64,000 nucleotides of DNA from 1162T-S-0a-05 sp050299435 (GTDB lineage: Bacteria > Pseudomonadota > Gammaproteobacteria > Pseudomonadales > Cellvibrionaceae). Below, in pieces: positions 35,367 through 44,660 of this stretch. A program made the position numbers and the translations under genes. The notes beneath the pieces were generated by a model. It was not told the origin of the DNA. It searched no databases and was given only the letters and a program-made list of their open reading frames with translations. Numbering within the stretch: the first letter of the stretch is position 1; each line of letters begins with the position of its first letter. Where the stretch lies: contig JBNKVX010000006.1 of the NCBI GenBank assembly GCA_050299435.1, forward strand, positions 15,005 through 79,004, given 5' to 3'.

Positions 35367-35395
35367 TTTAGGCAAGAGATGGACTCACGTATAAT
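35367..35395 (+). promoter_or_regulatory. Promoter for the nnr-tsaE-amidase-mutL series
   Basis: A perfect -10 TATAAT (35390-35395) lies 17 nt from a weak -35 TTTAGG (35367-35372), with the start site predicted about 20-25 nt before the nnr ATG. Confidence 0.5.
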
Positions 35396-35424
35396 CCCGC
35401 GCACATTATCTCTGTGCTGAACTT

Positions 35425-36933
35425 ATGTCTAAAGATTCTCTACCATTTCAGTTATATCGCTGCGAACAAACGCGCAAGCTTGATGAAATCGCCATTGAAC
35501 ATCAGGGTATTCCTGCCATTGTACTCATGAAAAGAGCAGGAAAATTTGCATATGATCGTTTGTTAATGCGCTGGTCTGGGCCAAAAAAAATTGTTGTGGT
35601 ATGCGGCGCAGGAAATAATGCAGGCGATGGCTATGTACTTGCCGCATTGGCGGCGCAAGGTGCATTGAAGGTCATTGTCTTCAGCTTGATTGATCCTGGT
35701 AAATTACAGGGTTCAGCGAAGCAGGCTATGGAGTATGCAAAGCAAGAAAACGTCCCTATTCAAGCTTTTGATTCACAGTCTTTTAGTCAGCACCTGACAG
35801 ACGCCTCAGTGGTGGTGGATGCCCTATTGGGCTCGGGCATTGATCGAAATGTAGAGGGGGTGTTTGCGGAAGCCATCGACACAATAAACCAAAGCGAAAT
35901 CCCCGTTTTATCCCTGGATATCCCCTCTGGGCTTTGCGGGGATACTGGCAAGGTTTGGCGTGTCGCTATAAAGGCTCAGGAGACTTGTTGTTTTATTGGC
36001 CTGAAACCCGGCTTGCTGACCAGTCGCGGCCCTGCTTTGGTTGGTCACTTGTCCTATTCAGATTTGGGTGTATCAACTGAAAGTTTTCAAACCGTCAAAG
36101 CTGCCTATCGGAGAATAGGGCGCATTGAATTGATGAGCCACCTTCCAGATCGAGAAGCGGATGCTCACAAAGGAAAGTTTGGGCACGTGTTGGTCATTGG
36201 GGGTGATATCGGGATGGGTGGCGCGGCAGCGCTTGCCGGAGAGGCGGCGGCAAGGTCTGGAGCTGGTCTCACTGGTGTCGCAACACAAGCTGAACATGTG
36301 TCTGGGATACTTGCCCGCTGCCCTGAGCTTATGGTGGTGGGTGTTCCTTCTGGCCAAGCACTTGAACCGCTTTTAAGCAAACCCGATGTGATTGTATTGG
36401 GGCCGGGGCTAGGGCGAGCTTCGTGGTCAGAACAAATGCTACAACAAGCTACTTTGACTGACTTGCCTTTGGTGATGGATGCAGATGCGCTCAATTTGTT
36501 GGCAGAGGGTCGCGTAGTACGTCAATCTCATCGAGAGAACTGGGTGTTAACCCCGCATCCTGGAGAAGCTGCACGCTTGTTGGGCTGCAGCATTCAGGAT
36601 ATCCAGGACGATCGATTTACTGCGGTCAGTAGAATCCAGCAGAAATACGGTGGTGTAGTCGTGCTCAAGGGGGCAGGTACCTTAATCGCTTCAGCTCAGG
36701 GCATTGTGTTGGCAAATGTTGGCAATCCAGGGATGGCTACAGGCGGCATGGGCGATGTACTCAGTGGAGTGATAGGTGCTCTTATCGCGCAGGGCCTCAG
36801 CCTGGACAGTGCAGCGGCACTGGCAGTTTGTGTTCACGGTGATGCTGCGGATTGCTGTGTGGATGAGGTGGGGGAGCGGGGAATTTTGGCCTCTGATCTA
36901 ATTCCTTATATTCGCTATCTGCTTAACGAGTGA
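35425..36933 (+). CDS. nnr: Bifunctional NAD(P)H-hydrate epimerase / ADP-dependent dehydratase Nnr
   Basis: Repairs hydrated NAD(P)H. The N-terminal YjeF epimerase domain (about residues 10-215) has VVCGAGNNAGDGYVLA and VVDALLGSGIDRNVEG. The C-terminal ribokinase-like dehydratase (about 235-500) has HKGKFGHVLVIGGD, the VLGPGLG motif and GNPGMATGGMGDVLSG. The 502-residue fusion is the standard bacterial form. It overlaps tsaE by 4 nt. Confidence 0.96.
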   Translation: MSKDSLPFQLYRCEQTRKLDEIAIEHQGIPAIVLMKRAGKFAYDRLLMRWSGPKKIVVVCGAGNNAGDGYVLAALAAQGALKVIVFSLIDPGKLQGSAKQAMEYAKQENVPIQAFDSQSFSQHLTDASVVVDALLGSGIDRNVEGVFAEAIDTINQSEIPVLSLDIPSGLCGDTGKVWRVAIKAQETCCFIGLKPGLLTSRGPALVGHLSYSDLGVSTESFQTVKAAYRRIGRIELMSHLPDREADAHKGKFGHVLVIGGDIGMGGAAALAGEAAARSGAGLTGVATQAEHVSGILARCPELMVVGVPSGQALEPLLSKPDVIVLGPGLGRASWSEQMLQQATLTDLPLVMDADALNLLAEGRVVRQSHRENWVLTPHPGEAARLLGCSIQDIQDDRFTAVSRIQQKYGGVVVLKGAGTLIASAQGIVLANVGNPGMATGGMGDVLSGVIGALIAQGLSLDSAAALAVCVHGDAADCCVDEVGERGILASDLIPYIRYLLNE

Positions 36934-37421
36934 TTGCTTCCTTGGAAACTCAACAATTTAAGGAAATCAGCCTCAATAACGAAGTGGCCACCCGGCATGC
37001 AGGTGCAGCTATGGCGGCCGCGCTTGCGAGTCAAAATCAAGGTGGTGTTATCTACCTTCAAGGGAGGCTAGGCGCGGGCAAGACGACTTTTTGCCAAGGC
37101 TTAATCCAGGCACTTGGATATTCAGGTCGAATTAAGAGTCCAACCTACACACTGGTTGAGTCTTATGAATTGGGTGGAATCACGGTTTACCACTTTGATT
37201 TGTACCGCTTGGGTGAGCCTGAAGAATTGGAATTTTTGGGTATAAGAGACTATTTTCAGTCTGGTAACATCAGCTTGATTGAGTGGCCAGAAAGAGGAAT
37301 TGGCTATTTGGCATTGGCTGATATCGTTGTAGAATTACAAGCTGATGTCGGAAGCCGAATATTACAAATAAATGCGGCTTCTGATTTGGGGGTAAAGATT
37401 ATGCGAGATTTTAGCTTTTGA
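36930..37421 (+). CDS. tsaE: tRNA t6A synthesis ATPase TsaE
   Basis: TsaE is the P-loop ATPase that works with TsaB and TsaD to form threonylcarbamoyl-adenosine (t6A) at tRNA position 37. The 163-residue protein has Walker A GRLGAGKTTFCQG, the SPTYTLVESYE switch, the FDLYRL motif and the IEWPERG segment. Start is GTG 36930, overlapping the nnr TGA (GTGA). Confidence 0.95.
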   Translation: MIASLETQQFKEISLNNEVATRHAGAAMAAALASQNQGGVIYLQGRLGAGKTTFCQGLIQALGYSGRIKSPTYTLVESYELGGITVYHFDLYRLGEPEELEFLGIRDYFQSGNISLIEWPERGIGYLALADIVVELQADVGSRILQINAASDLGVKIMRDFSF

Positions 37422-38725
37422 GAAAAAACTGGATCACGTTAATTTTAGTATTATTTATCACCTACCCAGCGTTATCTTCAACGGTGGAAAGCGTCCGACT
37501 CTGGCGCGCACCGGATTCAACGCGACTGGTCTTTGATCTGAGCGGCCCTGTCGAACATAAAGTTTTCACTTTGGGTAATCCCGAACGCCTCGTTATTGAT
37601 ATCGATGGTGCGAATTTTTCTGCTTCTTTAAATGAGTTGGACTTACTTAATACACCAATCAATAAAATTCGTCATGGAAGCCGAAATGGCAACGACTTGC
37701 GAGTCGTGCTTGACCTAAAAGAGCTCGTTAAACCCCGAAGCTTTGCGTTAGCGAAACAAGCAGGAAAAAGCGATCGCTTGGTAATTGATTTGTATGATTT
37801 GGAAGAAGAGACTGTTAAAACAGTTAAATCTGTCATACCCAGTACTGGAGATCGCCGGGATATATTAATAGCGATTGATGCCGGTCATGGTGGTGAGGAT
37901 CCGGGAGCGCTTGGCCCGAATAAGATTCGAGAAAAAGATGTTGTGCTTGCCATCAGTAAAAAATTAAAAAGCATCATTGATCAGGAGCCTGGTTACAAGG
38001 CGATGTTGATTCGTACTGGTGATTACTACATGGCTCACAAAGCACGACGTGATAAAGCCAGAAAAGAACAAGCAGACTTATTTATTTCCGTGCACGCAGA
38101 TGGATTCAAGTATAAAAGTGCACGAGGTGCGAGTGTCTTTGCCTTGTCTCAGCGGGGGGCAACCAGTGAAACAGCGCGATACCTGGCACAAAAAGAAAAC
38201 GAAGCGGATTTAGTCGGAGGCGTGGTGCTTGGCAATAAGGACGACGTTGTCGTGGAATTATTGTTGGATTTAAGTATGAACTCCAATTTGGCAAACAGTT
38301 TGGAAGTTGGCGACAAAGTATTAAAGCGTATGGGTAGTGTGGCGCACCTGCATAAAAAGGAGGTTGAGCAAGCTGCCTTTCTTGTTTTGAAATCGCCGGA
38401 TGTACCGTCCATCCTGGTTGAAACAGGGTTTATTTCCAATCCGCAGGAGGCAAAAAACCTGCGATCTTCTGCGCATCAAGCGAAGTTGGCGAAATCTATT
38501 TTTCAAGGTGTCAAAGATCATTTCGAGGTTGCTCCACCCGAAGGAACCTGGGTTGCCTGGCGACAAAAAGGCGGTGGAACGATCCAATATGTGATCGCCA
38601 GAGGTGACACCCTGTCTGAAATCGCCACACGTTACAATGTCAGCGTAAAAAAGCTGATGCAAGCAAATAAATTGAACGGCACAAGTATTCGTATCGGTCA
38701 AACACTTACTATTCCTACCAGTTAA
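37418..38725 (+). CDS. N-acetylmuramoyl-L-alanine amidase (AMIN, Amidase_3, LysM; AmiB/AmiC type)
   Basis: Splits septal peptidoglycan during daughter-cell separation. Start is TTG 37418, overlapping the tsaE stop. The 435-residue protein has a signal peptide (about 1-21), an AMIN domain for septal targeting (about 25-120), the zinc-dependent Amidase_3 domain (about 145-370; IDAGHGGEDPGALG, FISVHADGF, ILVETGFISNPQEA) and one C-terminal LysM (about 390-433; YVIARGDTLSEIATRYNVS). The tsaE-amiB-mutL order is conserved in gammaproteobacteria. Confidence 0.95.
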   Translation: MRKNWITLILVLFITYPALSSTVESVRLWRAPDSTRLVFDLSGPVEHKVFTLGNPERLVIDIDGANFSASLNELDLLNTPINKIRHGSRNGNDLRVVLDLKELVKPRSFALAKQAGKSDRLVIDLYDLEEETVKTVKSVIPSTGDRRDILIAIDAGHGGEDPGALGPNKIREKDVVLAISKKLKSIIDQEPGYKAMLIRTGDYYMAHKARRDKARKEQADLFISVHADGFKYKSARGASVFALSQRGATSETARYLAQKENEADLVGGVVLGNKDDVVVELLLDLSMNSNLANSLEVGDKVLKRMGSVAHLHKKEVEQAAFLVLKSPDVPSILVETGFISNPQEAKNLRSSAHQAKLAKSIFQGVKDHFEVAPPEGTWVAWRQKGGGTIQYVIARGDTLSEIATRYNVSVKKLMQANKLNGTSIRIGQTLTIPTS

Positions 38726-38730
38726 TTATT

Positions 38731-40578
38731 ATGTCTCTTATTAAAGTTCTAAGCCCGCGTTTGGCGAACCAAATTGCGGCGGGTGAAGTTGTAGAACGTC
38801 CCGCGTCGGTGCTAAAAGAGTTATTGGAAAACAGTATTGATGCTGGCGCTAATCAACTGGATGTGGATGTTGAAAATGGTGGCGTAAAACTTTTGCGTGT
38901 TCGTGATAACGGTTCCGGCATTAGCAAGGACGATCTCCCTCTCGCATTAAGCCGTCACGCAACCAGTAAAATATACGAACTTGAAGACCTTGAAGCAGTC
39001 GCCACGCTTGGGTTTCGTGGTGAGGCACTTGCAAGTATTAGTTCAGTTTCACGTTTAAAAGTTACCAGTAACACCGGTGAAAGTGATAGCGCATGGTGTG
39101 CACAAGCAGAAGGGCGGGATATGGAAGCCAGTATCTCTCCTGCTGCTCATCCCCAGGGAACAAGTGTTGAGGTGCGAGATTTATTTTTTAATACTCCTGC
39201 ACGACGTAAATTTTTACGTACAGAAAAAACAGAATTTGGGCGTGTTGACGACACTTTAAAGCGCTTGGCGCTATCTCGATTTGAGTTGGGTTTTTCTTTA
39301 AAAAATAATGGTCGAGTGATTCACAGTTGGCGACCTGCGAAAACACAAACTGAAAAAGAACGGCGCGTTGCGCAGATTTGTGGGCCAGCATTTATTGAAA
39401 ATGCACTTGCTATTGATATGGAAAGAACCGGGCTCCGATTGTGGGGCTGGGTGGCGCTTCCCAGTTTTTCGCGCAGTCAGGCTGACTTGCAACATTTTTT
39501 CGTAAACGGCCGCAGTATCAAAGATAAATTGGTAACCCACGCAATTCGGCAAGCCTATCAAGATGTGTTGTATCACGGCCGTCATCCGGCTTATGTACTT
39601 TATCTGGAAATCGACCCGGCAAATGTGGATGTAAATGTACACCCAACCAAACACGAAGTGAGATTTCGCGATACACGTTTAGTTCACAACTTTATTTTTT
39701 CATCGCTTCATCAGGCTTTGGCAGACATTCGTCCTGGGGACCAATCACAATTTGTTTCAGGTATGGATGAGAATAAGCAAAATGAAAATTCAGAAACACC
39801 TTATGCACAAGTTACCCAACAAGCGGCGCTAAATTTAGGTCGGCAATCAAACACAGGCTTACAAGTTAGAGAACAAATCGCAATTTATTCGAGTTTGGTT
39901 AATGAGCCCGATAGTTCGGCAGAATTCGCTACACAAGGAAAACCGACTTACGCTAATGCCGCAACTTTTTCTGATCTGGATAAAGACGAAGAAATTCCAC
40001 CCTTGGGTTACGCCATCGCGCAGTTAAAAGGGATTTATATCCTGGCTGAAAATAGTGAAGGTTTAGTAGTGGTGGATATGCACGCAGCACACGAAAGAAT
40101 TACTTATGAAAGCATGAAAGAACAGTTTGGCGAACAGTGTATTTTGTCGCAACCCTTGCTGGTGCCGCTTTCAATCGCCGTGAGTGAACGCGAAGCCGAT
40201 CAAGCAATAGAAAAACGAGAAAATTTTCAACAATTGGGGTTTGATATTGAACAGGCCGGACCAGAAACATTATTGCTGAGACAAGTGCCGGCAATTTTGC
40301 ATAAAAGCGACGTCGAACAACTTGTGCGCGATGTATTAAGTGATTTTATTGAATTCGGTACCAGTCAACGTATTCAGGAAAATTTTAATTCAATTCTGTC
40401 GACGATGGCCTGTCACGGATCGGTGCGAGCAAATCGTCGTCTTACTATTCCTGAAATGAATAATTTGTTGCGTGAAATGGAAGCGACTGAGCGAAGTGGT
40501 CAATGCAACCACGGTCGACCTACATGGACTTTAATGAGCTTGTCTGAACTCGACAAGCTTTTTCTTCGCGGTCGTTAA
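38731..40578 (+). CDS. mutL: DNA mismatch repair protein MutL
   Basis: The 615-residue protein has a GHKL ATPase N-terminus (IAAGEVVERPASVLKELLEN, ENSIDAGA, GFRGEALASIS), a linker with low conservation (about 340-425) and a dimerisation C-terminus. The C-terminus carries DMHAAHERITYE, a close match to the MutL endonuclease motif DQHA(X)2E(X)4E with Met for Gln. This suggests a nicking MutL, which would fit an organism lacking MutH, but that cannot be checked here. The TAA overlaps the miaA ATG. Confidence 0.97.
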   Translation: MSLIKVLSPRLANQIAAGEVVERPASVLKELLENSIDAGANQLDVDVENGGVKLLRVRDNGSGISKDDLPLALSRHATSKIYELEDLEAVATLGFRGEALASISSVSRLKVTSNTGESDSAWCAQAEGRDMEASISPAAHPQGTSVEVRDLFFNTPARRKFLRTEKTEFGRVDDTLKRLALSRFELGFSLKNNGRVIHSWRPAKTQTEKERRVAQICGPAFIENALAIDMERTGLRLWGWVALPSFSRSQADLQHFFVNGRSIKDKLVTHAIRQAYQDVLYHGRHPAYVLYLEIDPANVDVNVHPTKHEVRFRDTRLVHNFIFSSLHQALADIRPGDQSQFVSGMDENKQNENSETPYAQVTQQAALNLGRQSNTGLQVREQIAIYSSLVNEPDSSAEFATQGKPTYANAATFSDLDKDEEIPPLGYAIAQLKGIYILAENSEGLVVVDMHAAHERITYESMKEQFGEQCILSQPLLVPLSIAVSEREADQAIEKRENFQQLGFDIEQAGPETLLLRQVPAILHKSDVEQLVRDVLSDFIEFGTSQRIQENFNSILSTMACHGSVRANRRLTIPEMNNLLREMEATERSGQCNHGRPTWTLMSLSELDKLFLRGR

Positions 40579-41543
40579 TGAGTCCTGGCAAACAAGGCGT
40601 TCTCGCCATACTCGGGCCTACTGCCTCAGGGAAAACAGATCTTGCTTTGGCTTTGGCCGAATGTTTCCCCAGCGAAATTATTAATGTGGATTCCGCCCTG
40701 GTGTACCGAGATTTAAATATCGGTGCCGCCAAACCCAGTCAAGAAGAGTTGGCAAAAGTCCCTCATCACTTAATAGATATTCGAGATCCAGCAGAGAGTT
40801 ACTCTGTTGCCGAATTTTGCAAAGATGCAGAAGCAGCGATTAGACAAATTCTGGATCGTAATAAAACGCCTATCCTGGTTGGTGGAACCATGTTGTATTT
40901 TAAAGCTTTGTTGGAAGGCTTATCTGATCTCCCGCAGGCTGATGAAAATACACGCAAACAAATTGAACTTGAAGCAAAAGACAAAGGTTGGCCTTATCTT
41001 CACGCAGAGCTGGCTAAAGTAGACCCTGATTTAGCGCAAACATTGCATCCTAATCATTCGCAACGCATCGCCAGGGCATTGGAAGTTTATCGTGTGAGCG
41101 GAAAAACCATGACCGAATTGCGAACTTCGACTAAGGAAGGATTGTTAAATGCGTATGATTGGTGTCAGATTGCTATTGCGCCACGCGACCGCAAAATATT
41201 GCACCAAGGTATTGCATTGCGTTTTGAAGCTATGTTGCAGCAAGGCTTTATTGAGGAAGTGCGAGGATTATTTGAACGTGGCGATTTAAACCTTGATCTA
41301 CCTTCAATGCGAGCAGTTGGTTACCGCCAGGTTTGGGAATACCTTGCCGAAAAATGCAGCTATGATGAGATGCAGCAGAATGTCTTGGCCGCGACACGTC
41401 AACTTGCGAAAAGACAATTGACCTGGTTGCGTGCGTGGAATGAACTAAATTGGGTCTATACTCAAGATGAAAGCGGCTTAAGTTTAAAGAAAAGTGAAAT
41501 TTTGCAACAAGCCTTGAATTTTTGGAGTAAAAGATCAATATAA
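40578..41543 (+). CDS. miaA: tRNA dimethylallyltransferase MiaA
   Basis: MiaA adds the isopentenyl group to A37 of tRNAs reading codons that start with U. The 321-residue protein has the P-loop GPTASGKTDLALALAE, the DSALVYRDLNIGAAKP substrate loop, LVGGTMLYFKALLEGL and the RQLAKRQLTWLRAW segment. The start overlaps the mutL stop (TAATG). Confidence 0.97.
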   Translation: MSPGKQGVLAILGPTASGKTDLALALAECFPSEIINVDSALVYRDLNIGAAKPSQEELAKVPHHLIDIRDPAESYSVAEFCKDAEAAIRQILDRNKTPILVGGTMLYFKALLEGLSDLPQADENTRKQIELEAKDKGWPYLHAELAKVDPDLAQTLHPNHSQRIARALEVYRVSGKTMTELRTSTKEGLLNAYDWCQIAIAPRDRKILHQGIALRFEAMLQQGFIEEVRGLFERGDLNLDLPSMRAVGYRQVWEYLAEKCSYDEMQQNVLAATRQLAKRQLTWLRAWNELNWVYTQDESGLSLKKSEILQQALNFWSKRSI

Positions 41544-41717
41544 TGGCCACTGGTCTTTAATTGGAGCTTCATGAGGATATGATGGCACCAATGGATCAAT
41601 TTATTGTCAGTTTATTTTATACGCTTGCCTAACTTGCTTTACTAAGACGCCGAAATTGGGGTTTGAGTTTTTCCGGTTAGTGCTTACTTACTTTTTGTTT
41701 TTTTCAGGAGAATAATC

Positions 41718-41978
41718 ATGTCAAAAGGGCACAGCTTACAAGACCCTTATTTAAACGTACTGCGCAAAGAGCGCATCCCTGTATCGATCTACCTGGTTAA
41801 TGGCATCAAACTCCAGGGGCAGGTGGAATCTTTCGATCAATTTGTCGTGCTACTGAAAAACACCGTGAGCCAAATGGTGTACAAGCATGCCATTTCTACC
41901 GTCGTTCCTTCTCGTCCAGTTCGTGTTCCAATGTTGAATCCAGATGGATCAATTGATGAGGGAGAAGCAGATTCCTGA
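41718..41978 (+). CDS. hfq: RNA chaperone Hfq
   Basis: An 86-residue Sm-like hexameric RNA chaperone for sRNA-mRNA pairing. Sm1 (LQDPYLNVLRKERIPVSIYLVNGIKLQG) and Sm2 (YKHAISTVVPSRPV) are intact; the acidic C-terminal tail is short. CAGGAGAATAATC gives a strong ribosome-binding site before the ATG. The 174-nt gap after miaA probably carries its own promoter. miaA-hfq-hflX-hflKC is a conserved series. Confidence 0.98.
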   Translation: MSKGHSLQDPYLNVLRKERIPVSIYLVNGIKLQGQVESFDQFVVLLKNTVSQMVYKHAISTVVPSRPVRVPMLNPDGSIDEGEADS

Positions 41979-42026
41979 GGCAGGTAAGCGTATACTTAAG
42001 AGGTGTAGCAATTAACGGAGTCGTAT

Positions 42027-43373
42027 TTGTTTTTTGATAGACCTGATTCAGGTGAACTGGCGGTATTGGTTCACCTTGAACTTTCGCAACCTGCAGTTAC
42101 TCACGATCCTCAGGAGTTTGAAGAATTAGTCCTATCCGCAGGTGGAGATCCTGTGGATATGTTGACTGGCCATCGCGCCACGCCCAACGCACGATATTTT
42201 ATTGGCACAGGAAAACTCGAAGAGCTGCAAGCCCTGGTAAAAGGCCATGAAGCTCAACTTGTGATTTTCAATCACGATCTCAGTCCAAGTCAGGAACGCA
42301 ATCTTGAGAAAGTACTCGAATGTCGCGTTCTGGATAGGACAGGTTTAATTCTTGATATTTTCGCTCAGCGTGCGCGTACCCACGAGGGGAAGTTGCAAGT
42401 CGAGTTGGCTCAATTGCAGCACATGTCGACACGCCTCATTCGGGGTTGGACTCACTTGGAGAGGCAAAAAGGCGGGATTGGCTTACGTGGCCCGGGTGAA
42501 ACCCAGCTCGAAACAGACCGTCGTTTGTTGCGTGCGCGTATAAAGTCAATTGGGAAAAGGCTAGATAAGGTGCGTCGTCAAAGGGCGCAGGGGCGGAGGG
42601 CTAGATCTCGCGCCGACATCGCCACTGTCTCTTTGGTTGGCTACACCAATGCAGGCAAATCGACGTTATTTAACAGCGTCACTTCTGCGGATGTTTATGC
42701 AGAAGATCAATTGTTTGCCACGCTGGATCCCACAATGCGCCGCATATCGCTACCTGATGTGGGAGCAGCAGTGCTGGCGGATACCGTGGGGTTTATCAGT
42801 AACCTGCCTCACCGTTTGGTGGAGGCATTTCGCGCGACCCTGGAAGAAGCGGCGAGTGCCGACTTGCTTTTACATGTTGTCGATGCTGCTGAACCTGACA
42901 AACTGGAACATATATCTCACGTGAATACCGTTTTGCAGGAGATTGATGCACACGAAATCCCACGCTTGATGGTCTACAACAAAATAGATCTCATGTCTGA
43001 CCTTTCGCCGAAGATAGATAGAGACGCAGAGGGGCGACCTCAGGCAGTATGGCTGTCTGCACTAGACAGGAATGGCCTGGATTTACTGGATACTGCAATT
43101 GCAGAATGTCTCGCGGACGACATCCAGCATATGATTTTGCGCTTGCGTTCAAATATGGGAAGTTTGCGTGCGAGGCTCTACCGTTCACGAGTAGTACTTA
43201 GTGAAAGCTGCACTGCTGATGGCAAGATCGATCTCGAAGTTCGGCTACCTGAATCGGAGTTTCAGCGTATGCTATCAGCAGAAAACCTGCAGGCGGGTGA
43301 ATTAATGATCACGCCACTTTCTGTAGAATGTGAAAATAACAACGATAAAGATCAACGGGCGGGTTTAGCTTAA
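42027..43373 (+). CDS. hflX: Ribosome-splitting GTPase HflX
   Basis: HflX binds the 50S subunit and splits stalled ribosomes, notably after heat stress. Start is TTG 42027 with ACGGAG six nucleotides upstream; no ATG lies at the family N-terminus. The 448-residue protein has the N-terminal HflX domain (AVLVHLELSQP, GTGKLEEL), a basic coiled linker, and the G domain with GYTNAGKSTLFN (G1), DTVGFISNLPH (G3) and YNKIDL (G4). Confidence 0.95.
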   Translation: MFFDRPDSGELAVLVHLELSQPAVTHDPQEFEELVLSAGGDPVDMLTGHRATPNARYFIGTGKLEELQALVKGHEAQLVIFNHDLSPSQERNLEKVLECRVLDRTGLILDIFAQRARTHEGKLQVELAQLQHMSTRLIRGWTHLERQKGGIGLRGPGETQLETDRRLLRARIKSIGKRLDKVRRQRAQGRRARSRADIATVSLVGYTNAGKSTLFNSVTSADVYAEDQLFATLDPTMRRISLPDVGAAVLADTVGFISNLPHRLVEAFRATLEEAASADLLLHVVDAAEPDKLEHISHVNTVLQEIDAHEIPRLMVYNKIDLMSDLSPKIDRDAEGRPQAVWLSALDRNGLDLLDTAIAECLADDIQHMILRLRSNMGSLRARLYRSRVVLSESCTADGKIDLEVRLPESEFQRMLSAENLQAGELMITPLSVECENNNDKDQRAGLA

Positions 43374-43475
43374 TTATTCCTTAGATAAGGGTGTAAGATG
43401 CACACCGGTTGAAAAAGGCAAATTCACCTTCATATCCCACTCTTAAACGAATTTATAAGAAAACGGAGTAATCCT

Positions 43476-44660
43476 ATGGCCTGGAATGAACCGGGTGGCA
43501 ATAACAATGATCCATGGGGCAATGGCGGCAAGCGTGGTAATGATGGCCCGCCCGACTTGGATGAGGCACTCAAAAACCTACAAAAGAAAATTTCCTCAAT
43601 TTTTGGAGGTAAAGGTGGTGGCGGTGACCGATCTTCTGGGTCGGGGCCTGGTGTCAACAGCAGTATTTTGGTTGTGCTCTTGTTGGTAGGCGCCATTGTT
43701 TACGGCGGCTTGGGTTTTTACCAGGTGGATGAACAGGAACGGGCTTTGATATTGCGATTTGGTACTTATCACTCTACCAAAGGTTCCGGTTTGCAGTGGA
43801 ATTTCCCTTTGATTGATACGGTTTTTATCGAGCGTGTTACTTCGGTACGAGAGTGGAGCTCTCAAGAAGAGATGCTGACTCAGGATCTGAATATCGTGGA
43901 TGTCAGTTTGTCAGTACAGTACACCGTCGGTGATATCCAGAGTTTTGTGCTTAATGTGCGCGAACCCGAAAACAGCCTGCAACAAGCTGCAAATTCTGCA
44001 TTGAGGCACGTGGTGGGATCCATGACTATGGATAGTGTTTTGACTATTGGTCGTGCCGAGCTAGCGACAGAAGTCCAGGCGCGTTTGCAAGAATATCTGG
44101 ATTCATATGGAACAGGCATTCGTTTGGAAACCGTTAACGTGGAAGATTCAAAACCGCCACGTCAGGTTCAACAAGCGTTCGATGATGTGATTGAAGCACG
44201 GGAAGATGAAGAACGTTACAAAAACGAAGCGCAGGCCAAGGTCAACCAAATTTTGCCACAAGCTGAGGCGCAGGCACGTCGAATTGTAGAGGCTGCATTG
44301 GCTTATAAAGGGCGTGTGATTGCCGAAGCGGAAGGTGAGGCCAAGCGTTTTGAATACTTACTAGCAGAATATAAAAAAGCACCCGAAGTGACCCGTCAAC
44401 GTTTGTATCTTGAATCTGTGCAAGAAGTTATGGCCAGAAGTTCAAAGATAATGGTTGATGTGGAAGGCGGGAATAATATGATGTATTTACCTTTGGATAA
44501 ATTAGCCAGTACCCCCTTAAGTTCGTCGAGTGGGTCTCGAACTGCAGCGACCCTAGAGCTCAGTGATCAGCAAATGGAAGAAATAAGCAGAATTATTGTT
44601 GATAAATTAAGTCGTGAGTTGAGTGCAGGCAATCGTAGAAGGGAGAGCAGCAGACCATGA
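43476..44660 (+). CDS. hflK: FtsH regulator HflK (SPFH/band 7)
   Basis: HflK and HflC form a periplasmic cage around FtsH that tunes its protease activity. The 394-residue protein has a Gly/Asn-rich cytoplasmic N-terminus (MAWNEPGGNNNDPWGNGGKRG), one membrane span (about 67-87) and the band 7 domain (about 90-260) followed by an Ala/Glu coiled coil. ACGGAG precedes the ATG. It overlaps hflC by 4 nt (ATGA). Confidence 0.97.
   Translation: MAWNEPGGNNNDPWGNGGKRGNDGPPDLDEALKNLQKKISSIFGGKGGGGDRSSGSGPGVNSSILVVLLLVGAIVYGGLGFYQVDEQERALILRFGTYHSTKGSGLQWNFPLIDTVFIERVTSVREWSSQEEMLTQDLNIVDVSLSVQYTVGDIQSFVLNVREPENSLQQAANSALRHVVGSMTMDSVLTIGRAELATEVQARLQEYLDSYGTGIRLETVNVEDSKPPRQVQQAFDDVIEAREDEERYKNEAQAKVNQILPQAEAQARRIVEAALAYKGRVIAEAEGEAKRFEYLLAEYKKAPEVTRQRLYLESVQEVMARSSKIMVDVEGGNNMMYLPLDKLASTPLSSSSGSRTAATLELSDQQMEEISRIIVDKLSRELSAGNRRRESSRP

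Noticed and set aside
41582..41632. 16-codon ORF between miaA and hfq with a GAGG upstream
   Set aside because: Too short, no family, and the gap is the usual hfq promoter region.
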